A DNA stretch of 64,000 nt from an uncultured Phascolarctobacterium sp. (GCA_958448515.1 CAUDEF010000002.1:62001-126000), one strand, 5' to 3'; positions 1 through 11,545 are shown, counted from the first letter of the stretch. Translations and numbers: made by a program. Notes: a model not told the origin generated them from the sequence alone.

Positions 1-246
1 CTTGTTATCTTAAACGTTGGCAATAAAATTTTTAAACGCGACCCTAAAATTTTCCGTCCGTGCCTGTTTTTCACTACAGTTTTTGCTGTTCTTGACGGAT
101 TAAAAGCGGCAGGCATTGATACCGGCTTTGTAAATACCTTTTTACAGTCCACTCTTCCCCTTTATGATATCGGTTTTGGCTGGATATCTCCCTGTCTTTT
201 AGGAATTATCGCAGGATTTTTCTGGAAAGCTTTCAGTAAAAATTAA
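1..246 (+). CDS. brnQ: Branched-chain amino acid carrier, BrnQ/LIV-II family (C-terminal end only)
   Basis: The 5' part lies outside the window; 81 codons remain, read in frame 1 and ending in TAA at 244-246. The visible piece has two hydrophobic stretches, the second near FGWISPCLLGIIAGFFW, preceded by LPLYDIGFGW. That resembles the last segments of sodium- or proton-coupled leucine/isoleucine/valine carriers of the BrnQ family, which end with a similar LPL-x(4-6)-G-x-W motif. The assignment rests on this tail alone, so another multipass carrier cannot be excluded. A terminator follows directly. Confidence 0.6.
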   Translation, partial: LVILNVGNKIFKRDPKIFRPCLFFTTVFAVLDGLKAAGIDTGFVNTFLQSTLPLYDIGFGWISPCLLGIIAGFFWKAFSKN

Positions 247-250
247 CTGC

Positions 251-286
251 AAAAGACCTGCCTTTTGGCAGGTCTTTTATTTTTTG
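251..286 (+). terminator. Rho-independent terminator after the BrnQ-like gene
   Basis: Inverted repeat AAAAGACCTGCC / GGCAGGTCTTTT with a short TTTT loop, followed by a T-rich run. It starts five bases after the stop codon. Confidence 0.9.
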
Positions 287-346
287 TCTTAAAGGTATAT
301 ACTATACTAGTATTTATTATGTCTATTATTTGGAGGAGATATAAAT

Positions 347-1201
347 ATGACTGATAATGAAAAAAAATGCAGCAGTACCTGCGACCGCAGCAGCTGCGAA
401 GGTTGTCCAAGTGCAGGTCAGCAACATGAAACACCGGATTTTACTGCCCATTTAAATCCGATGAGCAAAGTAAAAAAAGTAATTGGTATTGTCAGCGGCA
501 AAGGCGGTGTAGGCAAATCTCTTGTTACGGCATTAATGGCTTCTTCCATGAAGAAAAAAGGCTACCGTACCGCTGTTTTAGATGCTGATATAACAGGTCC
601 TTCCATACCCAAAGCTTTTGGATTAACTGGAAGAGCAAGCGGCAATGAAATTGGATTAATGCCCCTTACAACAAACTCCGGCATAGAAGTAATTTCTGCC
701 AATATGTTTTTGCAGAATGAATCTGACCCGGTTGTATGGCGTGGTCCTATGATTGCCAATATGGTTAAACAGTTTTGGAGTGATGTTATCTGGACTGATA
801 TAGATTATATGTTCATTGATATGCCTCCTGGAACAGGCGATGTACCTTTAACCGTTTTTCAATCTTTGCCTGTAGATGGAATTATTATTGTTACTTCACC
901 CCAGGAACTCGTTTCAATGATTGTTTCAAAAGCTGTCAAAATGGCTCAGATGATGAACATCCCAATACTGGGTCTTGTGGAAAACTACTCTTATTTTCAT
1001 TGCCCTGATAACGGCATTGATTACAAAATATTCGGCGAAAGCCATCTGGAAGAATCTGCTGCTGCCTACGGCTTGAAAGTACTGGCAAAACTGCCGATTG
1101 ATCCCGCAATAGCTGCTGCCTGTGATAAAGGAGAAATTGAAACCATCAATTTACCCACTGCAGATACCTGCGCAAGCTATATAGAAGATTTGTTAAAATA
1201 A
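347..1201 (+). CDS. mrp: Mrp/NBP35-family P-loop ATPase, iron-sulfur cluster carrier
   Basis: 284 aa. Mrp/ApbC/NBP35 proteins are cytoplasmic deviant-Walker ATPases that bind and pass on Fe-S clusters, usually as dimers. Seen here: a Cys-rich N-terminus (C8, C12, C17, C20), the P-loop VSGKGGVGKS near residues 49-58 with the deviant Lys, the switch segment DADITGPSIP, and FIDMPPGTGD. The cluster-bridging site near residue 220 normally reads CPxCG; here it reads CPDNG, so the second Cys is missing. The ATG follows a strong TTTGGAGGAG site at 331-340. It stands alone between two terminators and faces phoR. ATPase family certain; cluster-carrier role inferred from the family. Confidence 0.9.
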   Translation: MTDNEKKCSSTCDRSSCEGCPSAGQQHETPDFTAHLNPMSKVKKVIGIVSGKGGVGKSLVTALMASSMKKKGYRTAVLDADITGPSIPKAFGLTGRASGNEIGLMPLTTNSGIEVISANMFLQNESDPVVWRGPMIANMVKQFWSDVIWTDIDYMFIDMPPGTGDVPLTVFQSLPVDGIIIVTSPQELVSMIVSKAVKMAQMMNIPILGLVENYSYFHCPDNGIDYKIFGESHLEESAAAYGLKVLAKLPIDPAIAAACDKGEIETINLPTADTCASYIEDLLK

Positions 1202-1246
1202 AAATACCTGCTTCACTGAAAATTTAGTGAAGCAGGTATTTTTTTA
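1202..1246. terminator. Bidirectional terminator between mrp and phoR
   Basis: AAAATACCTGCTTCACT and its complement around the loop GAAAATTT, with A and T runs on both sides. It starts right after the mrp stop and ends at the phoR stop, so it can serve both convergent genes. Confidence 0.9.
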
Positions 1247-2917
1247 TTTTATTTCCAGCAAATTTTTAGGTAATTTTATAATAAAGTTTGTACCTCTGCC
1301 AACAGCACTGTTAACCTTGATGCTACCTTTATGGTACATTATGCTGTGCTTGACAATAGAAAGACCCAGACCAGTACCTTCTACAGCCTTATGTCTGCTT
1401 TTATCAATACGATAAAATCTTTCAAAGATACGATCTTTCTCTTCTATGGAAATGCCCATTCCCGTATCGGCAACAGACACGTTCCATTTATTTTCTTTTT
1501 CACTGATATCTACTGTTACACTTCCGCCAGGATTATTATATTTAATACCGTTATCAATAAGATTAACAAATATTTCCTCAATCATGGAAGGAATACCTAT
1601 CATCAGACATTTATCCTGTCTGCAGACAAGGTTCAAAGTAATATTATTTTTAGCGGCTTTATGCATCAGTCTGTTAATAACGCTCTGAACGATAACTTTA
1701 AGGTCTACCTCTTCCAAAGCATCCTTATTCTGTTCTTCAAGCTTTGACAGCTTAATAATATCATCAATCAGGTGAAGAAGATTTTTGGCCTCATCATAAA
1801 TCTTCTGCAAAAATCTCGGCCTGTCATCATCCCGCACCAGTCCGTTTATCATAATCTCTGTATAGCCTAAAATAGACTGCAGTGGCGTTTTTAATTCGTG
1901 AGATACATTAGCGGAAAACTCTCTTCTGAGTTTTTCTGACGCCGTTTTTTCAGTTACGTCCATTATGATAAGAACTACGCCTTTATCGCCTGCTCTGCTG
2001 CCGTTAAGCTGATAGTAGCTGTCTCCCTTTTCAATAAGAACGGAACCTTTACCTGCCGTATCAATAAGCTCCAAAAGCTTCTGCACTTCCGCAGAACTTC
2101 CTAAAGTTAAAATATTTCTGCCCAAAAGCTCCTGCTTTTCTCTGGCAAAAAACTTCACACCGCTCTTGTTAATGGAAACAATTTCTCCGCTGTTATCCAG
2201 AACAAGAAGGCCTTCATCCATGTTATTTGTTACTGCCTTCATTTCCTGTTTTTTGTTTTTATAACGGCGCATTTCTTTTTCTAATTTTTTCTGCTGCAAG
2301 GCAATTCTTTCAAGCAAAGGATGCAATTCCGGATAAACAACAGGTTCACTTAAGGGCTGTTCAAGATTAATCTTCTGCAAAGGCCGCACAACATGAGCCG
2401 TAATTGATCTGGCAGCAAAAAAAGCCAGCACAATCAACAACAGCCAGACGCCTATCAAATAATGTATTGTCGAAGCAAAGCGGAACAGTATACTGTCATT
2501 AGTTTCGGCAAATCTTAAGATGTTGCCCTCAGGCATTTTTACAGCATAATAGGTTACTTCCTCATCCAGGGTATCTGACATTCTTACAGAATAGCCCTCG
2601 CCATACAATAACGCCTGCTGTACTTCGTCCCTACTTAAATGATTTTCCAAAGTTGAAGCATCAACATAATTATCAAAAATCACATCACCGGCAGGAGATA
2701 ATACTGTTATGCGTTCCTTAATATTTCCATTCTGCAGATTTTTATAATCCAGCTGTCCTTCCTCATGCAGAGCCAAAATTATCTGAGCCTGGTTTTTAAG
2801 ATTATCGAAAATTTCCTGAGAAACATATTTATAGCTTATCCATACAAAAACAGCAGCTGCCAAAAAAAGAGCTGTAAAAGCCAAAAGAAACAGACTTTTA
2901 AATATTCTATTTCTCAT
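1244..2917 (-). CDS. phoR: Membrane sensor histidine kinase, PhoR-like
   Basis: About 557 aa from the ATG at 2917, preferred because GGCAGGAAAAA lies just before it; an upstream in-frame start at 2947 would lie deeper inside phoB. Order: N-terminal membrane segment (about 6-26), extracytoplasmic region of about 120 residues, second membrane segment (LIGVWLLLIVLAFFAA), a linker, a PAS domain (about 230-330), HisKA with the phospho-acceptor His in SHELKTPLQSILGY, and a HATPase domain with NLIDNGIKYN, DTGMGI and GTGLGLSIVKH. It overlaps the response-regulator gene by 11 bases. Architecture matches PhoR/PnpS kinases; no pst or pho target genes are in the window, so phosphate sensing is inference. 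Confidence 0.85.
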   Translation of the reverse strand: MRNRIFKSLFLLAFTALFLAAAVFVWISYKYVSQEIFDNLKNQAQIILALHEEGQLDYKNLQNGNIKERITVLSPAGDVIFDNYVDASTLENHLSRDEVQQALLYGEGYSVRMSDTLDEEVTYYAVKMPEGNILRFAETNDSILFRFASTIHYLIGVWLLLIVLAFFAARSITAHVVRPLQKINLEQPLSEPVVYPELHPLLERIALQQKKLEKEMRRYKNKKQEMKAVTNNMDEGLLVLDNSGEIVSINKSGVKFFAREKQELLGRNILTLGSSAEVQKLLELIDTAGKGSVLIEKGDSYYQLNGSRAGDKGVVLIIMDVTEKTASEKLRREFSANVSHELKTPLQSILGYTEIMINGLVRDDDRPRFLQKIYDEAKNLLHLIDDIIKLSKLEEQNKDALEEVDLKVIVQSVINRLMHKAAKNNITLNLVCRQDKCLMIGIPSMIEEIFVNLIDNGIKYNNPGGSVTVDISEKENKWNVSVADTGMGISIEEKDRIFERFYRIDKSRHKAVEGTGLGLSIVKHSIMYHKGSIKVNSAVGRGTNFIIKLPKNLLEIK

Positions 2918-3590
2918 TTTTTCCTGCCATTCTATAACCCACACCACGAATGGTTTCGATTAATTCTCCGGCTGTACCAAGTTTTTGACGCAATGTTCTG
3001 ATATGTACGTCTACAGTCCTTGTTTCACCACTGAACTCATATCCCCAGATATCATTTAATAATTTGTCACGTGTAAAAACAATACCCGGATTGGTAAGAA
3101 ACTTTTTAAGCATTTCATACTCTTTAAGAGTCAGAATAACATTTTCATCATCCACGGTAACAGTATGTTCAGAGGTATTTACAGTAAGATTGCCAACAGA
3201 AATCAAACTGCTGTTAACTCTTTCATTATTGCACCTGCGTAAAACAGCCTTAATTCTGGAAACCATTTCCATCATGCCAAATGGTTTTGCTATATAATCA
3301 TCTGCACCTCCATCAAGGCCTTTTACTTTATCAAATTCTGTTCCTTTAGCTGTGGCCATAATGACAGGAATATTTTCATAACGCTTATTGCTGCGCAATT
3401 TGCGCAAAATTGATAACCCGTCTTCATCAGGTAACATTATATCCAACAAAATCAGTTCCGGAATATTATTTTCCAGTTCTGCAAATAATTCCTTGCCGCT
3501 GCTGCAGCCCTTGGCAGTAAATCCTACAGACTGCAGGGTATAAACTTCCAGTTCGCAAATATTCTGTTCGTCTTCAACACAAATAATCAT
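2907..3590 (-). CDS. phoB: OmpR/PhoB-family response regulator
   Basis: 227 aa from ATG 3590; GAGG lies nine bases upstream, and the alternative ATG at 3605 lacks such a site. The receiver domain (about 1-118) has acidic CVEDE, the phospho-acceptor Asp in LILLDIMLPDEDGL, the switch Thr/Ser region MATAKG and Lys in AKPFGMMEM. A winged-helix DNA-binding domain follows (about 128-225), with LTLKEYEMLKKFL and TRTVDVHIRTLRQKLG. First gene of the pair with the kinase. The name phoB is by architecture; ResD- or WalR-like alternatives are possible. Confidence 0.85.
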   Translation of the reverse strand: MIICVEDEQNICELEVYTLQSVGFTAKGCSSGKELFAELENNIPELILLDIMLPDEDGLSILRKLRSNKRYENIPVIMATAKGTEFDKVKGLDGGADDYIAKPFGMMEMVSRIKAVLRRCNNERVNSSLISVGNLTVNTSEHTVTVDDENVILTLKEYEMLKKFLTNPGIVFTRDKLLNDIWGYEFSGETRTVDVHIRTLRQKLGTAGELIETIRGVGYRMAGKNEK

Positions 3591-3692
3591 TTTTATTAAC
3601 CTCATTAAAATTTACTTTACTTTAAGCTTATTTTACATAATACACAAAATCTCCTGTTTTGTATGTTAAATCTAGGTAAAAAAATTTATAAA

Positions 3693-3726
3693 AAAAGCTC
3701 TGCTGCATAAAATACAGCAGAGCTTC
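3693..3726 (-). terminator. Terminator after rubredoxin
   Basis: AAGCTCTGCTG and CAGCAGAGCTT around a nine-base loop, followed on the minus strand by a long T run. It lies within five bases of the rubredoxin stop. Confidence 0.85.
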
Positions 3727-3729
3727 TTA

Positions 3730-3891
3730 TTAAGCTTCTTCAGTAAAGTCTTCTTTACCAACACCACATAACGGGCATACCCAATCAGCAGGAACATCTT
3801 CCCACGCAGTACCAGCAGCAACGCCGTTATCCGGATCACCAACTTCAGGATCATAAATATAACCGCAAACATTGCAAACCCATTTGGACAT
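3730..3891 (-). CDS. Rubredoxin
   Basis: 53 aa. Small cytoplasmic one-iron electron carrier; in anaerobes it feeds electrons to oxygen- or peroxide-reducing enzymes. Iron ligands are seen as CNVCG near residues 6-10 and CPLCG near 39-43, with the family's [12 protein letters not shown] and W-x(4)-W-x-CPLC patterns between. Start chosen at 3891 because AAAGGAG lies eight to nine bases upstream; a longer reading to 3927 adds 12 residues that do not look rubredoxin-like. Monocistronic, with its own terminator. Confidence 0.95.
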   Translation of the reverse strand: MSKWVCNVCGYIYDPEVGDPDNGVAAGTAWEDVPADWVCPLCGVGKEDFTEEA

Positions 3892-3959
3892 AATTAACAA
3901 CTCCTTTACATTTTCTGATGGCACCATTATAACACATCAGATTATTTTATGCTAAATAT

Positions 3960-5801
3960 TTATTTCAGCACTTCCTTCTTTTCAGCTAAATCTAATCTGA
4001 AAAAATCATATAACTTCTGTGCTGCAGCATAATTCATGCTTTCTACGGATGCCAGCTCCTCAACACTTGCCTTTTTCATATCATCAATTGTTTTAAATGC
4101 TTTCCATAATTCCTGTCTGCGCTTGGGGCCAATACCCTCAACATGATCCAAAACAGAAACAAGATTACGTTTACCGCGTAATTTTCTGTGATATGTAATT
4201 GCAAATCGATGAGCCTCATCACGAATTCTTTGTATTAAATGCAGGGCAGAAGAATCTCTGTCCAGCAAAATACTCTGACTTTGACCTTCTTTAAAAATCT
4301 CTTCTTCCCTTTTTGCCAAACCGATAACCGGCAAATCATGAAGGCCAAGGCCTCTTATAACTTCCAGTGCAGAACTGAGCTGGCCTTTGCCCCCGTCAAT
4401 GACTACCAGACTTGGTAAATCTTCATAGTCCTTGTACCTTCTGTAAACTACTTCCTGCATTGATTTAAAATCATCCGGTTTGCCTTCTGCAGAAACAATT
4501 TTGTATCTGCGATAGTCTTTTTTACTGATACTGCCATTACGAAACACAACCATGGATGCAACAGTTTCACTGCCCTGAGTATGCGAAATATCAAAGCAAT
4601 CCATTCTTTCCAAAGAATGCTCCAGTCCAAGTGCTTTCTGCAGCTCCTCTGCAGCCTGCTGATCAGTTTTTAACGATAACTGTCCTTTACGCAGTCTTTC
4701 TTCCAGAAGTTTCTCAGCATTAGTATCGGCAAGTTTCAGTAATTCTTTTTTTGTTCCTCTGTGCGGAACATACAGTTCAATCTTTTTGCCAGCCTTTTCT
4801 GACAGCCATTGTTCAATAACTGTCTTTTCATCCTCATCCGGTAAAAACGGTAAAACTATTTCCTTAGGTACAAAAGTTGCTTCATTATAATATTGTTTAA
4901 CAAAGGCTGTAAGTACTGCCTGCTGATTTTCTTCATCATCCTGCAAAAAGAAATTATCACGTCCGATAAGCTTGCCTTTTCTGACAAAAAAAATCTGAAT
5001 ACATACGCCTGTAAAATCTCTGGCAAAGCCAATAATATCCATGTCTCCGCCATTATTGGTTACGGCTTTTTGCTGTTCATTAAGCCTGTTTACAGCCTGA
5101 AGCTGATCCCGCAGACGTGCAGCTTCTTCAAAAGCGTAGTTTTCAGAAGCTTCATACATACGTCTTTTCAAATCTTTTTCCAGATCTGCCGTGCGTCCGT
5201 CCAAAACCATACATACAGACTTAATCATGCTATTGTACTCTGCTTTGCCTACCAGCCCGGCACATGGAGCAAGACAACGTTTTATATGATAATTAAGACA
5301 CGGTCTTTCTGCATTCATATTTCTGCAGGTACGCAAGGGAAACATATTTCGCAGCAGCTTTAATGTAGCATGCATGGCTCCTGCATCAGCATAAGGGCCG
5401 TAATATCGTGCTCCATCACGCATTTGTTTTCTTGTAACATAAAGCCTTGGGTAGTCTTCATTTACTGTTACCTTTAAATATGGGTATGTTTTATCGTCCT
5501 TTAACATAATATTATAACGTGGACGATATTTTTTTATTAAATTACATTCAAGAATTAATGCTTCAACTTCACTGCTGGTTACTATCGTTTCAATATCGGC
5601 AATTTTGCTGACCATTGCCTTAACCTTTGGTGTGTGTGAAGCAAGGTTTCTGAAATAGCTGCGCACTCTGTTTTTCAGTACAACAGCTTTGCCTACATAA
5701 ATTACCTTGCCTTCCTTATCATGCATAAGATACACACCGGGCTTATCAGGCAGTACAGCCAGGGCATTTTGTATATTTTCATTAAGTTCTTCAACAATCA
5801 T
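3960..5801 (-). CDS. uvrC: Excinuclease ABC subunit C
   Basis: 613 aa. UvrC makes the two incisions in nucleotide excision repair after UvrB loading. Domains: GIY-YIG nuclease at the N-terminus ([18 protein letters not shown]), a Cys-rich region ([22 protein letters not shown]), a UVR motif near 205-240 ([15 protein letters not shown]), the RNase H-like nuclease domain with [18 protein letters not shown], and C-terminal helix-hairpin-helix repeats ([20 protein letters not shown]). Start taken as ATG 5801, giving a 4-bp ATGA overlap with the uvrA stop; a GTG at 5810 is an alternative. Last gene of the xth-uvrB-uvrA-uvrC run. Confidence 0.95.
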   Translation of the reverse strand: MIVEELNENIQNALAVLPDKPGVYLMHDKEGKVIYVGKAVVLKNRVRSYFRNLASHTPKVKAMVSKIADIETIVTSSEVEALILECNLIKKYRPRYNIMLKDDKTYPYLKVTVNEDYPRLYVTRKQMRDGARYYGPYADAGAMHATLKLLRNMFPLRTCRNMNAERPCLNYHIKRCLAPCAGLVGKAEYNSMIKSVCMVLDGRTADLEKDLKRRMYEASENYAFEEAARLRDQLQAVNRLNEQQKAVTNNGGDMDIIGFARDFTGVCIQIFFVRKGKLIGRDNFFLQDDEENQQAVLTAFVKQYYNEATFVPKEIVLPFLPDEDEKTVIEQWLSEKAGKKIELYVPHRGTKKELLKLADTNAEKLLEERLRKGQLSLKTDQQAAEELQKALGLEHSLERMDCFDISHTQGSETVASMVVFRNGSISKKDYRRYKIVSAEGKPDDFKSMQEVVYRRYKDYEDLPSLVVIDGGKGQLSSALEVIRGLGLHDLPVIGLAKREEEIFKEGQSQSILLDRDSSALHLIQRIRDEAHRFAITYHRKLRGKRNLVSVLDHVEGIGPKRRQELWKAFKTIDDMKKASVEELASVESMNYAAAQKLYDFFRLDLAEKKEVLK

Positions 5802-8641
5802 ACATACCACCCATTTTGTTTAGCCTGCTCAAGAACCTGCTTAATATATTTACCTGTATAGGACTTTTTATTTTTGGCTACTTCCTCCGGACTGCCGCAG
5901 GCAACAACATCACCGCCTTTGTCACCGCCTTCCGGTCCCAAATCAATAATGTAATCAGCTGTTTTGATAACATCAAGATTATGCTCAATGACAATTACAC
6001 TGTCTCCTGCTTCAACAAGTCTCTGCAGTACATCAAGCAATTTATGCACATCAGCTATATGCAGGCCTGTAGTAGGCTCATCAAGAATATAAATGGTTTT
6101 GCCGGTACTTCTTCTGGAAAGCTCAGCAGCAAGTTTAATGCGCTGCGCCTCACCGCCGGACAGTGTCGTTGCCGCCTGTCCAAGATGAATATAACCTAAG
6201 CCTACGTCTTCCAGTACTTCCAGCTTTCTGTGTATACGCGGCAGATTTTTGAAAAATTCACAGGCCTCAGTTACTGTCATATCCAAAACTTCCGCAATAG
6301 ATTTACCTTTATACTTTACTTCCAGCGTATCACGATTATATCTTGCTCCATGACAAACTTCGCAGGGAACATACACATCAGGCAAAAAATTCATTTCTAT
6401 TTTATTCATTCCATCGCCGCGGCATGCTTCACAGCGGCCGCCTTTAACATTAAAGCTGAATCTGCCCGGTTTGTATCCACGCATTTTAGCTTCATTAGTC
6501 TGACTGAACAACTCTCTGATAAAATCAAAAACCCCTGTATATGTTGCCGGATTTGATCTTGGAGTTCTGCCAATTGGAGACTGGTCTATATTAATAACCT
6601 TATCAGTAAACTCCAGTCCTTCAACACTGTCAAATTCACCCGGACGCACTCTAGCACCGTTTAACTTTACAGCCAGAGAGTTATACAAAATATCATTAAT
6701 CAATGTAGATTTGCCGCTGCCGGAAACACCTGTCACAACGGTGAATATCCCCAAAGGAATACTTACATCAATATTCTTCAGATTATTTTCTTTTGCTCCT
6801 TTGATTGTTATAAAGCGCCCATCACAGGATCGCCTTTTCTTAGGAACACCTATAAATTTTCTGCCGCTTAAATATTGTCCTGTAACAGAATTTTCTACCG
6901 TTTTTATTTCTTCAGCAGTTCCCTGCGCAACAACTTCACCGCCATGTTCTCCGGCACCTGGGCCAATATCTATAATTTCATCAGCAGCATACATTGTTTC
7001 TTCATCATGTTCTACAACAAGCAAAGTATTTCCCAAATCACGTAAATGCTTTAATGTTTCCAGAAGTTTGCCGTTATCTCTCTGATGCAGACCAATACTT
7101 GGTTCGTCAAGAATATATAATACCCCTGTCAGGCCGCTGCCAATCTGTGTTGCCAGTCTTATTCTTTGTGCTTCACCGCCGCTTAAAGTACCCGCACTCC
7201 TGTCCAAAGTAAGATATTCCAGACCTACATCGTTTAAGAACTTTAAACGTGCCATTATTTCTTTCAGCACCTGTCTGGCAATCAGCTGCTGCCTTGGCAT
7301 TAATACCAGCTTTTCAAAAAAGCACATGCAATCTCTTACAGTCATTGCTGTAACCTGACAAATATTTTTTCCGCCAATAAGAACAGACAACACTTCCGGT
7401 TTAAGTCTGGAACCATGACATACCGGACAGGGATTACTGGTCATAAATTCTTCCAGCTCCTGTCTCATAGTATCAGAAAAAGCTTCTCGATAGCGTTTTT
7501 TCATAATAGGCAAAATGCCGTCAAAAACTGTTTCATGAAGCTTTGTTTCTCCCTGCAGGTTTTCATACCAGAACTGATATTTTCTTTCACCAGTTCCATT
7601 CCATAATGTATCCTGTACTTCTTTGGGCAGCTCATTCCATACTGTATCAAGGCCGTAACCAAAAGCCTGTAAAACTGCTTCCAGCTGCTTCATTCTGTAT
7701 GAATTAAGATTACTGCTGAAAGACTGAATTACACCATCACTGAAACTCTTGTTTCCGTCAGGAATAATCAGTGATTTATCAAATTCCATATTCATTCCCA
7801 GTCCGGTACAAGCAGGGCAGGCACCATAGGGATTATTAAAGGAAAATAATCTTGGCTCTATGGCTGGCAAACTGATGCCGCAATCATTGCAGGCAAAATG
7901 TTCACTAAACAGCATAATCTCTCCGCCAATAATGCCAACTTCCACAAAACCATCAGCAAGTTTCAAAGCTGTTTCCACAGAATCTGCCAGACGCTGATGA
8001 ATACCTTCACGAACAGCCAGTCTGTCAATAACAACGGAAATACTGTGCTTTTTGTTTTTCTCCAGTTTTATCTCTTCGTCCAGTGTTCTTACTTCATTAT
8101 CAACAAATACTCTTACATAACCGGCTTTACGCATATCATCTAAAATCTTAATATGCTCGCCTTTTCTCTGCCGCACCAGCGGTGCCATAATCATAAATTT
8201 AGTGCCGGCTTCCATTTCCAGCACCCTGTCAACAATCTGCTGTACAGACTGCTGCTCAATAAGCTTACCGCATTTAGGACAATGCGGTTCACCGGCTCTT
8301 GCAAAAAGCAGACGTAGATAATCATATATTTCTGTTACTGTACCCACAGTAGAACGTGGATTTCTGCTGGTGGTTTTCTGGTCAATTGATATGGCAGGGC
8401 TTAAGCCTTCAATATAATCCACTTCAGGCTTATCCATCTGACCCAAAAACTGACGCGCATAAGCAGATAAAGACTCTACGTATCTGCGCTGTCCCTCAGC
8501 ATAAATGGTATCAAAAGCCAGGGAAGATTTGCCACTGCCTGATAAACCAGTTATTACCACCATTTTATTACGCGGTATTTCCACAGAAATATTTTTTAAA
8601 TTATGCTGTTTCGCACCCTTTACAATTATTTTTTCCTGCAT
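5798..8641 (-). CDS. uvrA: Excinuclease ABC subunit A
   Basis: 947 aa, full family length. Dimeric ATPase that finds DNA lesions and loads UvrB. Two ABC ATPase modules: Walker [14 protein letters not shown] near residue 32 and [13 protein letters not shown] near 635; two LSGGEAQRI signatures; zinc modules with CNDCG...CPACTG (about 250-280) and CEACRGDG...CEVCHG (about 735-765). It lies 15 bases after uvrB and overlaps uvrC by 4 bases, so translational coupling is likely. No SOS-type operator was recognised upstream of the operon. Confidence 0.97.
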   Translation of the reverse strand: MQEKIIVKGAKQHNLKNISVEIPRNKMVVITGLSGSGKSSLAFDTIYAEGQRRYVESLSAYARQFLGQMDKPEVDYIEGLSPAISIDQKTTSRNPRSTVGTVTEIYDYLRLLFARAGEPHCPKCGKLIEQQSVQQIVDRVLEMEAGTKFMIMAPLVRQRKGEHIKILDDMRKAGYVRVFVDNEVRTLDEEIKLEKNKKHSISVVIDRLAVREGIHQRLADSVETALKLADGFVEVGIIGGEIMLFSEHFACNDCGISLPAIEPRLFSFNNPYGACPACTGLGMNMEFDKSLIIPDGNKSFSDGVIQSFSSNLNSYRMKQLEAVLQAFGYGLDTVWNELPKEVQDTLWNGTGERKYQFWYENLQGETKLHETVFDGILPIMKKRYREAFSDTMRQELEEFMTSNPCPVCHGSRLKPEVLSVLIGGKNICQVTAMTVRDCMCFFEKLVLMPRQQLIARQVLKEIMARLKFLNDVGLEYLTLDRSAGTLSGGEAQRIRLATQIGSGLTGVLYILDEPSIGLHQRDNGKLLETLKHLRDLGNTLLVVEHDEETMYAADEIIDIGPGAGEHGGEVVAQGTAEEIKTVENSVTGQYLSGRKFIGVPKKRRSCDGRFITIKGAKENNLKNIDVSIPLGIFTVVTGVSGSGKSTLINDILYNSLAVKLNGARVRPGEFDSVEGLEFTDKVINIDQSPIGRTPRSNPATYTGVFDFIRELFSQTNEAKMRGYKPGRFSFNVKGGRCEACRGDGMNKIEMNFLPDVYVPCEVCHGARYNRDTLEVKYKGKSIAEVLDMTVTEACEFFKNLPRIHRKLEVLEDVGLGYIHLGQAATTLSGGEAQRIKLAAELSRRSTGKTIYILDEPTTGLHIADVHKLLDVLQRLVEAGDSVIVIEHNLDVIKTADYIIDLGPEGGDKGGDVVACGSPEEVAKNKKSYTGKYIKQVLEQAKQNGWYV

Positions 8642-8656
8642 TTTGTACTACTCCTA

Positions 8657-10663
8657 CTACTTCTTACGTTTTGGCTCCAGTTTTTGGCCTAACTGCCCCT
8701 TAATAACTATCAGCCTGTCACGCAATTCTGCTGCAGCCTCAAAATCAAGTGCTTTGGCTGCCTCCTGCATTAATTTTTCCAACTCTTTAGCCATACGATT
8801 TAATTCTTTAGTAGATTTTTTATTCAAAGCTTTATCAGTATAGATTGCAGTTTCATCACTTTCCGCAACTTTAGTAAGCTTAATCAGCTGTCGTTGCTCT
8901 TTATATACTGTTTTAGGAACAATACCATGTTCCTCGTTATATTTTTTCTGTTTTGCGCGGCGTCTGTCCGTTTCATCTATAGCCCTCTGCATGGAATCTG
9001 TAATTCTATCTGCATACATAATTACGCGCCCATGAGCATTTCTTGCCGCACGTCCTATAGTCTGAATCATTGCCGTATCACTGCGCAAAAAGCCTTCCTT
9101 ATCCGCGTCAAGAATCGCTATCAAAGATACTTCTGGCAAATCAAGTCCTTCGCGCAGCAAATTTATACCTACAAGAACATCAAATTTACCGGCACGCAAA
9201 GCATCAATTATTTCTGCTCTTTCAATGGTAGCAATCTCCGAATGCAAGTAACGTACTCTGACGCCAGCCTGCTTAAGATATTCTGTCAGATCCTCAGCCA
9301 TTCTTTTAGTTAAAGTTGTAACTAAGGTTCTTTCTCCGGCATCTGTTACCTTGTGTATTTCTCCCAGTAAATCATCTATCTGTCCTTTAATGGGACGAAT
9401 TTCAATTTCCGGATCTAAAAGTCCTGTAGGACGTATAATTTGTTCTACAATTTTTTCAGTCTGCTCCAGCTCATACTTAGCCGGCGTTGCAGAAACATAA
9501 ATCACCTGATTAATCTGCTCTTCAAACTCAGCAAAAGTCAGCGGCCTGTTGTCATATGCAGACGGCAGCCTGAATCCATGCTCTACAAGCATTTCTTTGC
9601 GGGAACGGTCACCGGCATACATAGCCCTTATCTGCGGCAAGGTAACATGGGATTCGTCTATAACAAGGAGAAAATCTTTTGGAAAATAGTTTACCAAAGT
9701 GAAAGGAGCTTCACCTGCTTTGCGGCCTGCCAAATGCCGCGAGTAATTTTCAATACCGGAGCAGTAGCCCATCTCATTCATCATTTCCAGATCATAGTTA
9801 GTCCTCTGCTCCAGACGCTGAGCCTCCAGTAATTTACCATGACTGTTTAAATATTCCAGTTTGTCAGCCAGTTCCACTTTGATATCTTCCATTGCACGCA
9901 GCAAATTTTCCCTGCTGGTAACATAGTGGGATGCAGGGAAAATCGCAACATGACTGCGATGAGACAAAATCTCGCCAGTCAGCACGTCAAATTCCATAAT
10001 ACGTTCAATCTCGTCATCAAACATTTCGATACGAACAGCTTTTTCTCCATAGGCTGCCGGAATAACTTCAATGACATCACCGCGTACTCTGAATGTACCG
10101 CGTTTAAAATCTATATCATTTCTGTCATACTGTATCTCAACAAGTTTATGCAGTATTTTTTGCCTGTCAATAACCTGTCCAAGACGCAAAGATAACACCA
10201 TATCATAATATTCCTGAGGTGCGCCAAGTCCATATATGCAGGAAACACTTGCTACAATGATTACATCTCTGCGTTCAAATAAGGCACTTGTAGCCGAGTG
10301 ACGCAATTTATCAATTTCATCATTAATAGAAGCATCCTTTTCTATATACGTATCAGACTGAGGAATATATGCTTCCGGCTGATAATAATCATAATATGAC
10401 ACAAAATACTCCACTGCATTTTCCGGAAAAAACGCTTTCAGCTCGCTGGCAAGCTGAGCTGCCAAAGTTTTATTATGAGCAATAACAAGAGTTGGCTTTT
10501 TTACCTTATTTATTACCTGGGCAATTGTATAAGTTTTGCCAGTTCCTGTAGCACCCAAAAGCACCTGTGTTTTCAGCCCTTTTTCTATTCCCTCAGACAG
10601 CTCTTTAATAGCCTGCGGCTGATCTCCCGCCGGCTCAAATGGTGCCTGTATTTTAAAATCCAT
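8657..10663 (-). CDS. uvrB: Excinuclease ABC subunit B
   Basis: 668 aa from ATG 10663, chosen for AGGTGAT upstream and the conserved [19 protein letters not shown] start; the longer reading to 10699 runs into xth. DNA helicase-like damage-verification subunit. Seen: P-loop [10 protein letters not shown] (about 39-48), the beta-hairpin [29 protein letters not shown], helicase motif V/VI segments ([20 protein letters not shown]) and a C-terminal UVR domain ([15 protein letters not shown]) that contacts UvrC. It sits eight bases after xth. Confidence 0.97.
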   Translation of the reverse strand: MDFKIQAPFEPAGDQPQAIKELSEGIEKGLKTQVLLGATGTGKTYTIAQVINKVKKPTLVIAHNKTLAAQLASELKAFFPENAVEYFVSYYDYYQPEAYIPQSDTYIEKDASINDEIDKLRHSATSALFERRDVIIVASVSCIYGLGAPQEYYDMVLSLRLGQVIDRQKILHKLVEIQYDRNDIDFKRGTFRVRGDVIEVIPAAYGEKAVRIEMFDDEIERIMEFDVLTGEILSHRSHVAIFPASHYVTSRENLLRAMEDIKVELADKLEYLNSHGKLLEAQRLEQRTNYDLEMMNEMGYCSGIENYSRHLAGRKAGEAPFTLVNYFPKDFLLVIDESHVTLPQIRAMYAGDRSRKEMLVEHGFRLPSAYDNRPLTFAEFEEQINQVIYVSATPAKYELEQTEKIVEQIIRPTGLLDPEIEIRPIKGQIDDLLGEIHKVTDAGERTLVTTLTKRMAEDLTEYLKQAGVRVRYLHSEIATIERAEIIDALRAGKFDVLVGINLLREGLDLPEVSLIAILDADKEGFLRSDTAMIQTIGRAARNAHGRVIMYADRITDSMQRAIDETDRRRAKQKKYNEEHGIVPKTVYKEQRQLIKLTKVAESDETAIYTDKALNKKSTKELNRMAKELEKLMQEAAKALDFEAAAELRDRLIVIKGQLGQKLEPKRKK

Positions 10664-10671
10664 AATATCAC

Positions 10672-11424
10672 CTATTTTAATATCAAACCTACAGGGCAAT
10701 GGTCACTGCCCATAATTTCCGGATAAATAACTGCATCTTCGATTCTGTCTGCAAGTTTTTCAGATACAACAAAATAGTCAATTCTCCATCCTGCATTTTT
10801 TTCACGTGCTTTAAACATATAGCTCCACCAGCTGTAAGCACCCTCTTTATCCGGATATAAAAAGCGGAAAGAATCAACAAAGCCAGCCTGTAAAAGTTCT
10901 GTCATTTTACCTCTTTCTTCATAGGTAAAGCCGGCATTACCCACATTAGTTTTGAAATTTTTCAAATCAATTTCATTATGAGCAACGTTCAAATCTCCGC
11001 AAATAATGACTGGTTTTTGCTGATCAAGCTCCGTAACATATTTTCTGAAAGCATCTTCCCACTCCATGCGATAAGCCAGTCTTTCCAGTCCTCTTTGAGC
11101 ATTGGGAGTATAAACATTAACCAGATAAAAATCATCATACTCTGCGGTTATCACTCTGCCCTCTTTATCATGCTCAGCAATACCCAATCCATAGGTAACA
11201 CTTAAAGGTTTATTTTTACTGAAAACTGCAGTACCTGAATAACCCTTTTTTTCCGCACTGTTCCAGTATTCTTCATATCCCGGAAAAACAAAATCAGCCT
11301 GCTCCCGCTGCATTTTTGTTTCCTGTACACAAAAAATATCAGCATCAACATTATCCATAAAATCTTTAAAACCTTTATTCATGCACGCTCTTAAGCCATT
11401 AACATTCCAAGAAATAAGTTTCAT
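10672..11424 (-). CDS. xth: Exodeoxyribonuclease III / AP endonuclease
   Basis: 250 aa. Cuts DNA at abasic sites and degrades 3' ends in base excision repair. EEP-superfamily motifs: [13 protein letters not shown] at the start, the metal-ligand Glu in QETKM, catalytic [12 protein letters not shown] and the terminal [12 protein letters not shown] 11424 is favoured by AAAGGTGG upstream. First gene of a repair operon; the pairing of base-excision and nucleotide-excision genes makes functional sense. No clear promoter was identified in the AT-rich stretch 11425-11545. Confidence 0.93.
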   Translation of the reverse strand: MKLISWNVNGLRACMNKGFKDFMDNVDADIFCVQETKMQREQADFVFPGYEEYWNSAEKKGYSGTAVFSKNKPLSVTYGLGIAEHDKEGRVITAEYDDFYLVNVYTPNAQRGLERLAYRMEWEDAFRKYVTELDQQKPVIICGDLNVAHNEIDLKNFKTNVGNAGFTYEERGKMTELLQAGFVDSFRFLYPDKEGAYSWWSYMFKAREKNAGWRIDYFVVSEKLADRIEDAVIYPEIMGSDHCPVGLILK

Positions 11425-11545
11425 TACAGCAACCACCTTTCAAAATCGCCTCTAATTAAAAAGAATTATCTATTAATTATTCTATCATTATCATATATTT
11501 TTTTAAAGCAGTTTCACCTAAATTTTGCAAAGCATTTCAGAAAGT

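Noticed and set aside
1331..1747. Plus-strand open frame inside phoR
   Set aside because: Fully inside a kinase gene with conserved HATPase motifs on the other strand; no RBS or promoter.
11425..11545. SOS (LexA) operator upstream of xth-uvrBAC
   Set aside because: The Firmicute pattern CGAAC-N4-GTTCG was not found in this AT-rich stretch.
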